Shown here one piece after another: positions 1-10,039 of a stretch of 64,000 nt of DNA. Made by a program: the position numbers and the translations under genes. Below the pieces are notes generated by a model. The model searched no databases, was not told where the DNA came from, and saw only the letters and a program-made list of their open reading frames with translations. This DNA comes from Cupriavidus necator (GTDB taxonomy: Bacteria > Pseudomonadota > Gammaproteobacteria > Burkholderiales > Burkholderiaceae). The stretch spans positions 744,001 through 808,000 of the forward strand of contig NZ_SROX01000001.1 in assembly GCF_013141915.1 (NCBI RefSeq), written 5' to 3'. The stretch's first letter is position 1; the number at the start of each line of letters is the position of its first letter.

Positions 1-350
1 CGCAGCGTAATGTCGGCCATGGCATACAGCGGGGAGTGGTTCAGCCCCAGCGTATGGCTGCCCTTGAACCACGGCAGCCAGCGCAACGGGTTGAAGCGCT
101 GCGCCGAGTGCGCGATGGCCTGCCAGAAGTCATGCAAGGCCAGGCGCGCGCCGTCGCTGCCGCCCTGCATCAGGCCATAGGCCAGCACCGTGCCGTTCAT
201 GGCGCCGGCGCTGGTGGCGCTGACACCTTCGATTTCCAGCCGGCCATCCTCCAGCAGACGGTCCAGCACGCCCCAGGTAAACGCGCCGTGCATGCCGCCG
301 CCCTGCAAGGCCAGCGCCACGGGCTTGGCTTGGACACGCTCGGGCGGCAT
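1..350 (-). CDS. Patatin-like phospholipase (partial, C-terminus beyond window)
   Basis: Only the first ~116 codons are inside the window; the gene runs off the left edge. The ATG at 350 opens a protein with the patatin oxyanion-hole glycine motif QGGGMHGAF at residues 16-24 and a nucleophile elbow ATSAG with Ser47, the usual arrangement in bacterial patatin-like serine lipases. The catalytic Asp (DGG/DGA) would lie in the missing part. The family hydrolyses acyl esters of phospholipids or storage lipids; the substrate here cannot be told. No signal peptide is visible, so a cytoplasmic enzyme is likely. About 170 bp without a convincing gene separates it from the next gene on the same strand. 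Confidence 0.82.
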   Translation of the reverse strand, partial: MPPERVQAKPVALALQGGGMHGAFTWGVLDRLLEDGRLEIEGVSATSAGAMNGTVLAYGLMQGGSDGARLALHDFWQAIAHSAQRFNPLRWLPWFKGSHTLGLNHSPLYAMADITL

Positions 351-519
351 AGGTGTTTTCCCTTCGGCGGCGGCAAGGCGCCATGCTCCAGTGTAGGGAA
401 GAACCGGGCTGGCAGCGTAGGGCTGCATGCGTGGTGTGACACACACTGGCGTGCGGGCCACGACGGCACCGGAGCGGCCGTCGTGGCAGCGGCATCACTT
501 GGCTAGTGCCGGCGCCCCG

Positions 520-2664
520 CTACGCCAGTTCGAACCCATGCCGCGCCAGTGGCAGCGAGCGGATACGCTCGCCGGTGGCGGCAAACAGCGCATTGGCCAG
601 CGCCGGCGCCAGCGTCGGCACCGCCGACTCGCCCACGCCGCCAATGCGCTCGCCGCTGGGCGCCAGCACCGCCTCGAAGCGCGGCGTCTGGGCCAGGCGC
701 AGCAGGGGATAGTCATGGAAGTTGGATTGCTGCACGCGCCCGTCGGCGATGGTGATCACGCCCGACAGCGCCGCGCTCAGGGCCCAGATGCTGGCGCCTT
801 CCAACTGGCGCTCGACGGTTGCGGGGTTGATCACGGTGCCGCAGTCGATGGCATTGACGATGCGATGCAGCGTGATGCGCCGGCCCTGCACCGACAGTTC
901 CACCGCCGTGGCGCACAGCGAGCCCCACGCCTGCGACAGCGCCACGCCGTGGCAGCGCCCTGGCAGCGCACTGCCCCAGTTGATCTGCTGCGCCAGGCGC
1001 TGCAGCAAGCGCACCGGGCGCGGCCGCTCCGCCAGCAGGCCAAGCCGGAACTGCAGCGGGTCGGCCCTGGCGTGATGCGCCAGTTCGTCGATAAAGCTCT
1101 CGGCGAAGAAGGTGTTCTGGGTATAGCCCACGCCGCGCCAGAAACCGACCGGCACGGTTGTATTGACCATGGCATGGCGCACGGCAAGATGGGGCAGCGC
1201 GTAGGGCAGGTCCACCACGCCTTCGACCGACTTGGGGTCGACCCCGCCCTTGACCCGGTCCGGAAAATTGCGGACATAGATCGATGAGCAGGCCAGGCGC
1301 GCCTCCAGCGCATGGATGCCCGCCTTGTCCGGTGCCAGCACCGCGCTGAAGCGCGCCGCCGCCGCGGGCCGGTAGAAGTCGTGCTGAAGATCTTCCTCGC
1401 GCGACCAGATCAGCTTGACCGGCTGCCCCGCGGCCTTCGACGCCAGCGCGGCCTGGATAAAGACATCGAATTCCTCGCGCCGGCCAAAGCCGCCGCCGAC
1501 GAAAGTCCCATGCACGGCGATGCGTTCGGCCGGCAGGCCCAGCACCCCCGACAGCCGCTGCGCGATCTCGCCGCAGACCTGGGTCGGTCCCCAGATCTCG
1601 GCGCGGTCGGCGCGAACGTCGGCGGTGGCGTTCATCGGCTCCATGGTGGCATGGGCGAGGTACGGCACTTCGTATTCGGCGGTGTAGGCATGGGCGCCCT
1701 GCATCTGCGCGTCCGGATCGCCGTGGCGCAGCGCCACCGCCGATGCGCCGCGCGCAGCGTCCCGGTAGCCGGCCATCAGTGCCGCGTCGCCGGCGGGTGT
1801 GCCCGGCGGCAGTTGCCAGTCGGGCTGCAGCACGGCCAGGGCCTTGCGCGCGCTCCAGTAGCTGTCGCCCAGCACCACCACGGCATCGTCCAGCAGCACC
1901 ACGCGCCGCACGCCGCGCACCGCCAGCGCCGGCCGGGCATCGACGCGGCGCAGCGTGCCGCCAAAGGCCGGGCACGCCATCACCGAACCCACCAGCATGC
2001 GCGGCACCTTGACGTCGACGCCGAACACCGCCGCGCCGCGGGTCTTCAGCGGAATGTCGAGCCGGTCGGTCGGGCGGCCCAGCACCTTCCAGTCGCGCGG
2101 ATCCTTCAGCGTGACGCTGGCCGGGCGTGGCAGGGACGCAGCCCGCGCAGCGAGATCGCCATAGCCGAGCGTGCGCCCGCTGGACTCATGCCGCACCACG
2201 CCTTGCACGGCGCGGCACTGCGCCACCGGCACGCTCCAGCTTTGCGCGGCGGCCTCGCGCAGCATCTCGCGCGCGGTGGCGCCGATGCGGCGCAGCGGCT
2301 CGAACGACCAGCGCGCCGAGGTACTGCTGGCGGTCGCCTGCACCTTGAACATGCGGTTGTTGTAGACCGGGTCGGTCGGTGCCAACTCAGCGCGCACCTG
2401 GCGCCAGTCGCACTCCAGCTCTTCGGCGACCAGCATCGGCGCGGAGGTCATCACGCCCTGCCCCAGTTCGGCCGACGGCACCATGATGGTTACGCTGCCG
2501 TCGGCATCGATGCGCAGCCACGCGTTGATGTCATCCGGATCGCGCGCGGGCACGCTGGCATCGGCGGCCTTCGCCAGCGGCAGGTGAAAGCCCAGCACCA
2601 GCGCCGCCGGCACCGCGCCGGCGGCTTGCAGGAAGCGGCGGCGGCTTGTGTGGAGATGGCTCAC
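520..2664 (-). CDS. Molybdopterin-binding subunit of a xanthine dehydrogenase-family hydroxylase, Tat-exported
   Basis: 714 residues. The N-terminus carries a twin-arginine motif (SRRRFLQ at 7-13) and a hydrophobic stretch, so the enzyme is probably exported folded. MoCo-binding signatures include AELGQGVMT near residue 66, VGGGFGRR mid-protein, and IGGVGESAVP near the end with the presumed catalytic glutamate at Glu679. This layout matches single-chain isoquinoline 1-oxidoreductase beta-type (IorB-like) subunits rather than XdhB. I chose the GTG start at 2664 because it overlaps the stop of the upstream iron-sulfur gene by 4 bases (GTGA) and places the Tat signal at the N-terminus. No cytochrome or XdhC-type maturation gene is adjacent. 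The hydroxylated substrate, probably an N-heterocycle or aldehyde, is not known. Confidence 0.9.
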   Translation of the reverse strand: MSHLHTSRRRFLQAAGAVPAALVLGFHLPLAKAADASVPARDPDDINAWLRIDADGSVTIMVPSAELGQGVMTSAPMLVAEELECDWRQVRAELAPTDPVYNNRMFKVQATASSTSARWSFEPLRRIGATAREMLREAAAQSWSVPVAQCRAVQGVVRHESSGRTLGYGDLAARAASLPRPASVTLKDPRDWKVLGRPTDRLDIPLKTRGAAVFGVDVKVPRMLVGSVMACPAFGGTLRRVDARPALAVRGVRRVVLLDDAVVVLGDSYWSARKALAVLQPDWQLPPGTPAGDAALMAGYRDAARGASAVALRHGDPDAQMQGAHAYTAEYEVPYLAHATMEPMNATADVRADRAEIWGPTQVCGEIAQRLSGVLGLPAERIAVHGTFVGGGFGRREEFDVFIQAALASKAAGQPVKLIWSREEDLQHDFYRPAAAARFSAVLAPDKAGIHALEARLACSSIYVRNFPDRVKGGVDPKSVEGVVDLPYALPHLAVRHAMVNTTVPVGFWRGVGYTQNTFFAESFIDELAHHARADPLQFRLGLLAERPRPVRLLQRLAQQINWGSALPGRCHGVALSQAWGSLCATAVELSVQGRRITLHRIVNAIDCGTVINPATVERQLEGASIWALSAALSGVITIADGRVQQSNFHDYPLLRLAQTPRFEAVLAPSGERIGGVGESAVPTLAPALANALFAATGERIRSLPLARHGFELA

Positions 2665-3146
2665 GATGACGCCCTCCCCTTGGGGTCGCCCGCGTTCTGC
2701 GCGGTGGCGGCACGCAGGATGGCGCGTTCCACGCGCGGATAGGTGCCGCAGCGGCACAGGTTGGTGATGCCGGCGCGGATATCTTCCGGCCGTGGTGAGG
2801 GGTTGTCGTTCAGCAAGGCACACGCGGCCATGATCATGCCCGACTGGCAATAGCCGCACTGCGGCACCTGCTCGGCAATCCAGGCGCGCTGGACCGGGTG
2901 CGAATTGTCGGCCGACAATCCTTCGATGGTCGTAATGTCGGCGCGCGCCACGGTGCCGACAGGCGTGATGCAGGCGCGCACGGCCTTGCCGTCGACATGC
3001 ACGGTGCAGGCGCCGCACAGGCCAGCACCGCAGCCGAACTTGGTGCCGGTATAGCCCAGGTAATCGCGCAGCACCCACAGCAGGGGCATGTCGCGCTCGG
3101 CATCGACGGCGTGGCGCTTGCCGTTGATCTTCAACTGCAGTTTCAT
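2661..3146 (-). CDS. (2Fe-2S)-binding subunit of the molybdenum hydroxylase
   Basis: 161 residues. The N-terminal plant-ferredoxin-type cluster is held by Cys39, Cys44, Cys47 and Cys59 (GCGAGLCGACTVHVDG). The C-terminal helical domain binds a second cluster through Cys97, Cys100, Cys131 and Cys133 (QCGYCQSGM and CRCGTYPR). This is the standard small subunit (IorA/CoxS type) that carries electrons from the molybdenum site. The ATG at 3146 follows an AGGAGA ribosome site. The gene is first in a two-gene operon and overlaps the large subunit by 4 bases, which suggests translational coupling. It has no signal of its own and probably rides out with its Tat-bearing partner. Confidence 0.92.
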   Translation of the reverse strand: MKLQLKINGKRHAVDAERDMPLLWVLRDYLGYTGTKFGCGAGLCGACTVHVDGKAVRACITPVGTVARADITTIEGLSADNSHPVQRAWIAEQVPQCGYCQSGMIMAACALLNDNPSPRPEDIRAGITNLCRCGTYPRVERAILRAATAQNAGDPKGRASS

Positions 3147-3237
3147 GGGGTCTCCTCGTTGCGCACCGGCTTCGCAGCGGCCGGTTCGGGTGCGGCCCAG
3201 TATCGGCCGCGCTGCATGGCAGGACAATCGACTTGTT

Positions 3238-3258
3238 TTGCCATCACCTGTGAGGCAA
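3238..3258. promoter_or_regulatory. Candidate LysR operator
   Basis: Inverted repeat TTGCC-N11-GGCAA just before the LysR start at 3269, in the 122-bp gap shared with the divergent hydroxylase operon. The spacing resembles the T-N11-A pattern of LysR sites. The arms are only 5 bp, so this is a candidate. Confidence 0.35.
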
Positions 3259-3268
3259 GATCACAGCC

Positions 3269-4156
3269 ATGATCCGCCGGCTCCCCTCGATGCAAGTGCT
3301 CCAGGCCTTTGCCGCCACCGCGCGCACGGGCAGCATGACGCGTGCCGCCGATGCGCTGTGCGTGACGCATGGCGCCATCAGCCGGCATATCCGTGCGCTG
3401 GAGTCACAGCTTGGCTGCGTCCTGTTCCTGCGTGCCGGACGGCAACTGGAGCTGACCGCCACCGGCCGCGAACTGGCCGACGACCTCGAGCGCGCCCTGC
3501 GCGCGGTGGAACTGTCACTGGCCGGCGCGGCCGAGCGGCGCGCGCGCCAACGGCAGTCGCTGCATGTCAATGTCAGCCCGGAACTGGCCGGTGCATGGCT
3601 GGTGCCCAAGCTGCCGCAGCTGCGCGAGGCGCTGCCTGGCGTGGACCTGTCCATCGCCGCCAGCACCGAAGACCCCGACTTCGCCCGGTCGGACCTGGAC
3701 GTCAGCCTGCGCTATGGGCCAGCGCCCTTCACTGGCTACCAGTGCCTGAAGCTGCTGGACGACGACATCATCGCCGTATGCAGCCCCGGCTTCGCGCAAC
3801 GGCACGCCGGCATGACCGCGGCCGACGCCGCGCATCTGCCACGGCTGCGGCACGCTCGCTTCCGCTGGTCGCAGTGGGGCGCCGCCGCGGGCGTTGTTCT
3901 GGATGAGCCCGAGGACGGCATCGTCTTCGACTGCCGCGCACTGCTGATCGAAGCCGCGGCCAGTGGCATGGGCCTGGCGCTCACGCGCGCCTTGCTGGCG
4001 CGCGAGGCCATCGCCGCGGGGCGGCTGGTGCAGCCGCTGATGGGCAGCTTTCCGGCCAGCCATAACTGCTACATCGTCTGGCGCGGCGACAACCCCAAGC
4101 AGGCGCTGATCCGGCGCTTCGCGCAGTGGCTGCGCGAGGTGGCGGTGCGGGGGTGA
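3269..4156 (+). CDS. LysR family regulator (GcvA-like)
   Basis: 295 residues with an N-terminal winged helix-turn-helix (SMQVLQAFAATARTGSMTRAADALCVTHGAISRHIRALE, given here in parts: AFAATARTGSMTRAA and VTHGAISRHIRALE) and a C-terminal periplasmic-binding-protein-like effector domain. The GcvA-like group is suggested by the opening MIRRLPSMQVLQAF. It is divergent from the molybdenum hydroxylase operon across 122 bp, the usual position for its activator. The effector is probably the hydroxylase substrate, but nothing in the sequence names it. No strong ribosome site precedes the start. Downstream lies only the repeat-rich gap. Confidence 0.9.
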   Translation: MIRRLPSMQVLQAFAATARTGSMTRAADALCVTHGAISRHIRALESQLGCVLFLRAGRQLELTATGRELADDLERALRAVELSLAGAAERRARQRQSLHVNVSPELAGAWLVPKLPQLREALPGVDLSIAASTEDPDFARSDLDVSLRYGPAPFTGYQCLKLLDDDIIAVCSPGFAQRHAGMTAADAAHLPRLRHARFRWSQWGAAAGVVLDEPEDGIVFDCRALLIEAAASGMGLALTRALLAREAIAAGRLVQPLMGSFPASHNCYIVWRGDNPKQALIRRFAQWLREVAVRG

Positions 4157-4227
4157 GGTGGTATTCGTACTGACGAGTTGACGGGGGGGCTGCGTGCGGT
4201 TGTCGTGCTTGGCGGGCGCGGCTGTTT

Positions 4228-4278
4228 CGCCGGCGCAGCCGGCGACTTACTCTTTTGTCCGAGCGACAAAAGAGTAAG
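4228..4278. repeat. Tandem hairpin repeat element, possible bidirectional terminator
   Basis: Two perfect hairpins lie next to each other: CGCCGGC-gca-GCCGGCG (4228-4244) and a 14-bp arm pair, CTTACTCTTTTGTC (4246-4259) with its complement (4265-4278), around a 5-base loop. The second hairpin is AT-rich, unlike its surroundings, and carries T and A runs that could end transcription from either side. I believe this type recurs in Burkholderiales and xanthomonads, but that is from memory. Confidence 0.55.
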
Positions 4279-4587
4279 CAGAAAAACGCGTCGCCTCTGG
4301 GCGGCTGGCCAAGGCGGCGTTGGTCATTCGGGTGGTGGCTTCTTGCGGTCAGGGGTCCGGTGGTTCGACCCTGCTGACGCTACCGGGAGGTGCCTGGCGT
4401 CCGGGATCGGATGGACGAACCCGACTTTAGGTCGGTGGCAGCCTGCTAACCAGGTTGTTGGTGGGACGCCTTCGGCTGCGCTTCGCGCGCTCACCATCTC
4501 AGGTCGTATGCTGTGGCACGGAGTGCATCGCTGCGCTCGCACAGTGTTATCGCGTGCGAGCCCAACAGCGTATTGCCTTCCCGCTTG

Positions 4588-4632
4588 TTTGCTCCCTTCT
4601 CCCGCTTGCGGGGGAGGGGCGGGGGTGAGGGC
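4588..4632. repeat. GC-rich dispersed intergenic hairpin element
   Basis: A pyrimidine-rich half (CTCCCTTCTCCCGC) is followed by a purine-rich half (GCGGGGGAGGGGCGGGGGTG). They fold around TT into a short GC stem. Such C-rich/G-rich elements are common between genes of high-GC proteobacteria and cause spurious Pro/Ala-rich reading frames. Confidence 0.4.
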
Positions 4633-4724
4633 CGGCGCATCCACGAAGTCAGCCGCATCGGTCCGTGCAGGCCGACATCACCCTCCCGCTCCCGGAGTCC
4701 TCTTGATGTCTCGCGCAATCGTCC

Positions 4725-6215
4725 CTATCCCGCCCACGCACTAGTATCGTCCAGCGGATAAACCGGCCGGCTGACCCGCCGGAACGGAAACCGCTCGTAC
4801 CGTGAACTGGTGACGCCCTCCCCGTCGCACTCCACCACTGCCCTGGCGATCGGCACGAACACCGGCCGGCAGTACATGCGCGATTTCAGCAGCAGGAACC
4901 TGGCCCGATGCGGATCGATGCCGATATGGGTGAAGATTCCCAGGTCCCAGTGCTCTTGCGGGGTCTCGGTCACGATCACCTGCGCCGCGCCGATATCGAG
5001 CAAGGCGGTGCGCCCCATGCGGATGCGCTGCCCGGTGTAGGTCGGCCCGGTGATGGTGTACTCGCCGTCGCTGATCGCCGCCACCGTGCCGGTCAGCGGC
5101 CGGCTTTGCGGATAGACCTCCAGCTGGGGCAATGGCACCTTGTCGCCGACCGGCAGCGTGATGCTGGCCCCGACGCCGGCGTCCACCATGGCTGCCACCG
5201 CCTCCGGATCGCACACGGGTCCGACCGCGATGCCGGTCAGGCCCTGCGCCAGCGCCTCGTGCAGCACCGCCATGTTGTCGCAGGTGCCGCCGGACATGCA
5301 GTTGTCGCCGTGATCGAGCAACAGCACTGGCCTTGCGTCAGCACCGTCCGCGCTGTCAGCAAGCTGCGCCGCGCGCGCGATGGAACGGGCCAGCGGCTCC
5401 GCCTGGTAGGCAAAGGCATCGCGCTCGGCCCATGCCTGCGCCGCGATCCGGCTGGCGACCTCATCCGCCCTGGCCGGATCGCCATCGCCGACCACGATCA
5501 CGCTCAAGCATGGCGCGGCGATATCGGCGAGGCCAAAGCCGGCCAGCACCGACACCGCCAGCATGCCGTCCCGCTCGGCCTCGCGTGCCAGCGCCACGGC
5601 GCGCTGCATCGCGCCTTCATCGGTGCGGCTGCGCAAGGTGTGCGTGATCAGCGGCGGGCGCCGCCACGCCATCACCGGCCGCACGCGCCCGGCAACCATG
5701 TCCAGCAGCAGCCGGCCGGCATGCGCGCCGGTTTCATACATGTCCACGTGCGGGTAGGTCTTGAAGCTGACCGCGATGTCGGCATGGTCGACCAGCGCCT
5801 GCGTGACGTTGCCGTGCAGGTCTAGGGCGACCGCGACCGGCGCATGCGGCAGCACCGTGCGCAGGCGGCGCAGCAGGTCGCCCTCGCCGTCGTCGCTGTT
5901 CTCGGCCACCATCGCGCCATGCAGGTCGAGCATCACCGCGTCGCAGCCGTGCGCGGCGGCGATGATGGTGTCGCACAGATGCGTGTAGGCGTCGGCGGCG
6001 ACGCGTCCGCTCGGGTTGGCCGCGGCGATCACCGGCACCAGGAGCTCCGCGCCGGCGGTCTCGGCCAGGTCGATGAAGGCAGCGGCCGCGGTGCGGGTGC
6101 CCTTGGCGGCGCGATAGGCGGCATCGCCATAGGCCGGCGCGAACGCAGCCAGCGGCGTCGGCACCGGTGAAAAGGTATTGGTCTCGTGATTGAGTCGGGC
6201 AATCAGGATCTTCAT
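4725..6215 (-). CDS. M81 family metallopeptidase (MlrC-like)
   Basis: 496 residues, a normal length for the family. The start has the family's metal-binding HET motif (RLNHETNTFSP, His10-Glu11), followed by DLHGAMV and VALDLHGNV, typical of the N-terminal domain. The C-terminal domain contains LLLDHGDNCMSGG. MlrC of sphingomonads cleaves the linear tetrapeptide of microcystin; most relatives sit in transport operons and act on unknown amides or peptides. Here it is the last gene of the liv-type operon, 19 bp after the M20 hydrolase, so it probably processes the imported compound or its product. It has no signal peptide. The ribosome site is weak, so coupling to the upstream gene is plausible. 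Confidence 0.9.
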   Translation of the reverse strand: MKILIARLNHETNTFSPVPTPLAAFAPAYGDAAYRAAKGTRTAAAAFIDLAETAGAELLVPVIAAANPSGRVAADAYTHLCDTIIAAAHGCDAVMLDLHGAMVAENSDDGEGDLLRRLRTVLPHAPVAVALDLHGNVTQALVDHADIAVSFKTYPHVDMYETGAHAGRLLLDMVAGRVRPVMAWRRPPLITHTLRSRTDEGAMQRAVALAREAERDGMLAVSVLAGFGLADIAAPCLSVIVVGDGDPARADEVASRIAAQAWAERDAFAYQAEPLARSIARAAQLADSADGADARPVLLLDHGDNCMSGGTCDNMAVLHEALAQGLTGIAVGPVCDPEAVAAMVDAGVGASITLPVGDKVPLPQLEVYPQSRPLTGTVAAISDGEYTITGPTYTGQRIRMGRTALLDIGAAQVIVTETPQEHWDLGIFTHIGIDPHRARFLLLKSRMYCRPVFVPIARAVVECDGEGVTSSRYERFPFRRVSRPVYPLDDTSAWAG

Positions 6216-6234
6216 CGGTCAGTCCGTCCAGGTG

Positions 6235-7518
6235 TCATGGCCGCGTGGCGGCATCGAGCATGGCGTGCAGCAGCACGTTGCAGCCGGCCTCGAGGTGCTC
6301 GGGCCGCGCGTCTTCGATTTCGTTGTGGCTGATGCCGTCCTTGCACGGCACGAAGATCATCGCGGCCGGGGCGACGCGGGCGAGGTAGACCGCGTCGTGG
6401 CCGGCACCGCTGATTACCTCCATGGCGGAATGGCCGAGCCGCCGCGCGCCGCTGCGCACCGCCTCGACCAGCCGCGCATCGAACGGCTGCGGCGGGAAGT
6501 ACACCACCTGTCGCAAATCGATGGCGATGCCGCTGCGCGCGGCCAATGCGGCAACCTGCGCGCGCAGCGCCGCGTCCATCGCCGACAGCACCGTGTCGTC
6601 GCCAGCGCGCAGGTCCGCCGTCATTGTCACCTTGCCGGGGATGACGTTGCGCGAATCGGGATGCACGGCCAGGCAGCCCACCGTGCCGCGGCCATGCGGG
6701 GGATGATCGAGCGCGATGCGGTTGACGATGCCGACCAGCTCCGACGCCGCCAGCAGCGCATCCTGGCGCAGCGCCATCGGCGTGGGGCCCGCATGCGCTT
6801 CCATCCCGGTCAGCACCACGTCGTACCAGCGCTGGCCGAGCGCGCCGGTGACCACGCCGATGGTCGTGTCGTTTGCCTCCAGCACCGGGCCCTGCTCGAT
6901 GTGCGCTTCAAAGTAGGCGCCGACCGGGCGCGCACCGACCGGCTCCGGTCCTGCATATCCGATGGCCTGCAGCGCCTGCCCGACGCAAATGCCATCGCGG
7001 TCGCGCTGCTGCAGCATGTCAGGCAGCGCGAATTCGCCGATGAACGCGCCCGAGCCCATCATCACCGGGACGAAGCGCGAGCCTTCTTCGTTGGTCCAGA
7101 CCGCGACCTCTAGCGGGGCATCGGTGACGATGCCGGCATCGGCCAGCGTGCGCAGCACTTCGATGCCGGCGAACACGCCGTAGTTGCCGTCGAACTTGCC
7201 GCCGGTCGGCTGGGTGTCGATATGGCTGCCGGTCATCACCGGTGGCAAGGCATCATCGCGCCCGGCGCGCCGCGCAAAGATATTGCCGATGGCGTCGACG
7301 CGGACCGTGCACCCGGCCGCCCTGGCCTCGGCGACGAAGAAGTCGCGGCCCTGGCGGTCCAGGTCGGTCAGCGCCAGCCGGCATACGCCGCCCCTGGGCG
7401 TGGCGCCGATGGTGGCCAGGCGCATCAGGGTGTCCCACAGGCGTTCGCCGTCGATGCGCAGGTCGGCGCGCGCGCCGGCAGCCGGAACCGCCTCGCGCGC
7501 AGCTTGCAAAGTCGTCAT
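6235..7518 (-). CDS. M20 family amidohydrolase (N-carbamoyl-L-amino acid hydrolase/allantoate amidohydrolase type)
   Basis: 427 residues. Zinc-site motifs are GSHIDTQPTGGKFDGNYGV (His and Asp ligands), TNEEGSRF (catalytic and ligand glutamates) and GAGHDAVYLARV near the C-terminus. The dimerisation domain lies between. The family removes carbamoyl or ureido groups, or hydrolyses N-acyl amides, releasing an amino acid. The ATG at 7518 has a GAGGAA ribosome site. It lies 48 bp after livF and 19 bp before the M81 gene, so import by the ABC system would be followed by two hydrolytic steps. The exact substrate (carbamoyl amino acid, ureide or hydantoin product) cannot be fixed. Confidence 0.88.
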   Translation of the reverse strand: MTTLQAAREAVPAAGARADLRIDGERLWDTLMRLATIGATPRGGVCRLALTDLDRQGRDFFVAEARAAGCTVRVDAIGNIFARRAGRDDALPPVMTGSHIDTQPTGGKFDGNYGVFAGIEVLRTLADAGIVTDAPLEVAVWTNEEGSRFVPVMMGSGAFIGEFALPDMLQQRDRDGICVGQALQAIGYAGPEPVGARPVGAYFEAHIEQGPVLEANDTTIGVVTGALGQRWYDVVLTGMEAHAGPTPMALRQDALLAASELVGIVNRIALDHPPHGRGTVGCLAVHPDSRNVIPGKVTMTADLRAGDDTVLSAMDAALRAQVAALAARSGIAIDLRQVVYFPPQPFDARLVEAVRSGARRLGHSAMEVISGAGHDAVYLARVAPAAMIFVPCKDGISHNEIEDARPEHLEAGCNVLLHAMLDAATRP

Positions 7519-7566
7519 GTCATTCCTCGTATCGGCAGGCCGGCATTGCGGCCTGCATGAACCAGT

Positions 7567-8267
7567 TCAGGCCGCCAGGCCGACGCCAAGATAGCGGTCC
7601 TTGACCGCCTCATCGGCACGGAACGCGTCGTTGCTGCCGGTGTAGACCACCCTGCCCTGCTCGATGATCACGTGCCGGTCGGCCAGCTGCGTGCAGACCT
7701 CGAGGTTCTGCTCCACCAGCAGGATCGGCACGCCGGCCGCCTTGATCACCTTGAGCTGCGCCACGATCTCTTCGACGATCACCGGGGCCAGCCCTTCGAC
7801 CGGCTCGTCGAGCATCAGCAGGCGCGGATGGTTCATCATGGCGCGCCCGATGGCGAGCATCTGCTGTTCGCCGCCGGAGAGCTGCGCGCCGCCGTTGCCG
7901 CGCCGCTCGCGCAGGCGCGGGAAGATGCGGTAGATGTCCTGCAGTTGCCACGGCGAATCGCGGCGCGCGGCCAGCTTGAGGTTCTCTTCCACCGTCAGCA
8001 GCTTGAAGATGCCGCGGTGCTCGGGCACCAGGCACAGGCCGTCGGCGGCAATCCGGTGCGGCGCCATGCCGGCCACATCCCGGCCGCGGAAGACGACACG
8101 CCCGCCCCTGGGCCGCACCACGCCGGCGATGGCCTTGAGCGTGGTCGACTTGCCGGCGCCGTTGCGCCCCAGCAGCGTGACCAGCTCGCCTTCGCCGACC
8201 GCCAGCGATACGCCTTGCAGCACATGGCTTTTGCCGTAGTAGCCATGTATCTCCTGTACGTCGAGCA

Positions 8268-8271
<4 letters not shown>
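7567..8271 (-). CDS. livF: ABC transporter ATP-binding protein LivF
   Basis: 234 residues, the typical LivF size. It has Walker A GRNGAGKST, signature LSGGEQQ, Walker B LLMLDEP and the LivF-type middle section (GIFKLLTVEENLKL). It powers uptake with LivG, LivM and LivH at the inner membrane. The start chosen (8271) overlaps the livG stop by 4 bases (ATGA); a second ATG follows directly. The livHMGF genes all overlap this way, pointing to strict translational coupling. Confidence 0.93.
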
Positions 8272-9040
<769 letters not shown>

Positions 9041-9044
<4 letters not shown>

Positions 9045-10039
9045 GCGCGTTCCTCCTGCGTGGCGGGCGCGCGGCGCACGCCGCGCAGTCGCTCCCATGT
9101 CGTGGCGCCCAGCCCCCACAGCCCGCGCTGCATGAACAGGCTGACGGCGATCAGCAGAAAGCCCAGCAGCATCAGCCAGCGCGGCCACAGCGTCGACAGC
9201 CAGTCCGCCAGCAGCACATAGAAGGCCGCGCCCAGCACCGACGCGAAGATATTTCCGGTGCCGCCGATCACGGTCATCACCAGGATCATCTCGCTGGCGT
9301 GGTAGTCGATATTGGCCAGCGGCGCGATCCCGGTCAGCATCGCGTGCAGCGCGCCGGCCAATCCGGTGACCGCGCCGGAGACCATGAACGCCAGCAGCTT
9401 GAACGCCTTGACGTTGTAGCCGACCGCCAGGGCGCGCTCTTCGTTGTCGCGGATCGCCAGCAGCGTGCGGCCAAGCACGGACTCGGTCACGCGCAGCACC
9501 GCAAGGAAGACCGCCAGGAACAGCACCGCGACAAAGCCATAGAACTGCCACGGCGACGCCAGCGACACCAGCGCGTGGCCGGCCACGGACAGCGGCGGAC
9601 GCGGGATGTCGAGCAGCCCGTTGTCGCCGCCGGTCAGGCCGGGCGCCGTATAGGCGAGGAAGTAGAACATCTGCGCGAACGCCAGCGTCAGCATCACGAA
9701 GTAGGTGCCGCGCTGCCGGATTGCAAACCAGCCCACCAGCGCCGCCGCCGCCGCGCCGATCGCGACTGCCAGCAGCAGCGCCAGCGGCATCGGCAGGCTG
9801 GCGCGGGTCAGTGCCAGCCCCACCGCGTAGCTGCCCAGCCCGAAGAAGATCCCCTGGCCGAATGACAGCAGGCCGGTGTAGCCGAGCAGCAGGTTGCACG
9901 CCATCGCGGCCATTGCGTAGATCAGCACTTCGGTGGCGAGCGTGCCGGAGCGCATGGTCAGCGGTAGCAGCAGCGCGACACCAAGCGCCAGCCACCAGAA
10001 GCGGTAGCGCAAGAACCCTTGTCTTTCCATAGCCATCAT
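9041..10039 (-). CDS. livM: ABC transporter permease LivM
   Basis: 332 residues with about eight to ten hydrophobic segments. The family signature is clear: NLLLGYTGLLSFGQGIFFGLGSY (in parts NLLLGYTGLLSFGQ) and RDNEERALAVGYNV in the coupling loop. It forms the membrane pore with LivH. I chose the ATG at 10039, which overlaps the livH stop by 4 bases; ATGs at 10036 and 10030 are alternatives that change only the extreme N-terminus. Confidence 0.92.

Larger units (their letters stand above)
4157..4724. other. Long non-coding gap with repeat elements
   Basis: About 570 bp without a convincing gene. Open frames here have atypical composition and no recognisable domain. The gap holds a tandem-hairpin element (4228-4278) and a GC-rich hairpin element (4588-4632), both of the kind dispersed between genes in related genomes. 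It separates the 3' ends of the LysR gene and the M81 gene, which converge on it. Confidence 0.6.

Noticed and set aside
4178-4744. Open frames of ~100-190 codons in the repeat-rich gap
   Set aside because: They cross hairpin repeats, have no family resemblance and show PALTPAPPP-type sequence known from dispersed repeats.
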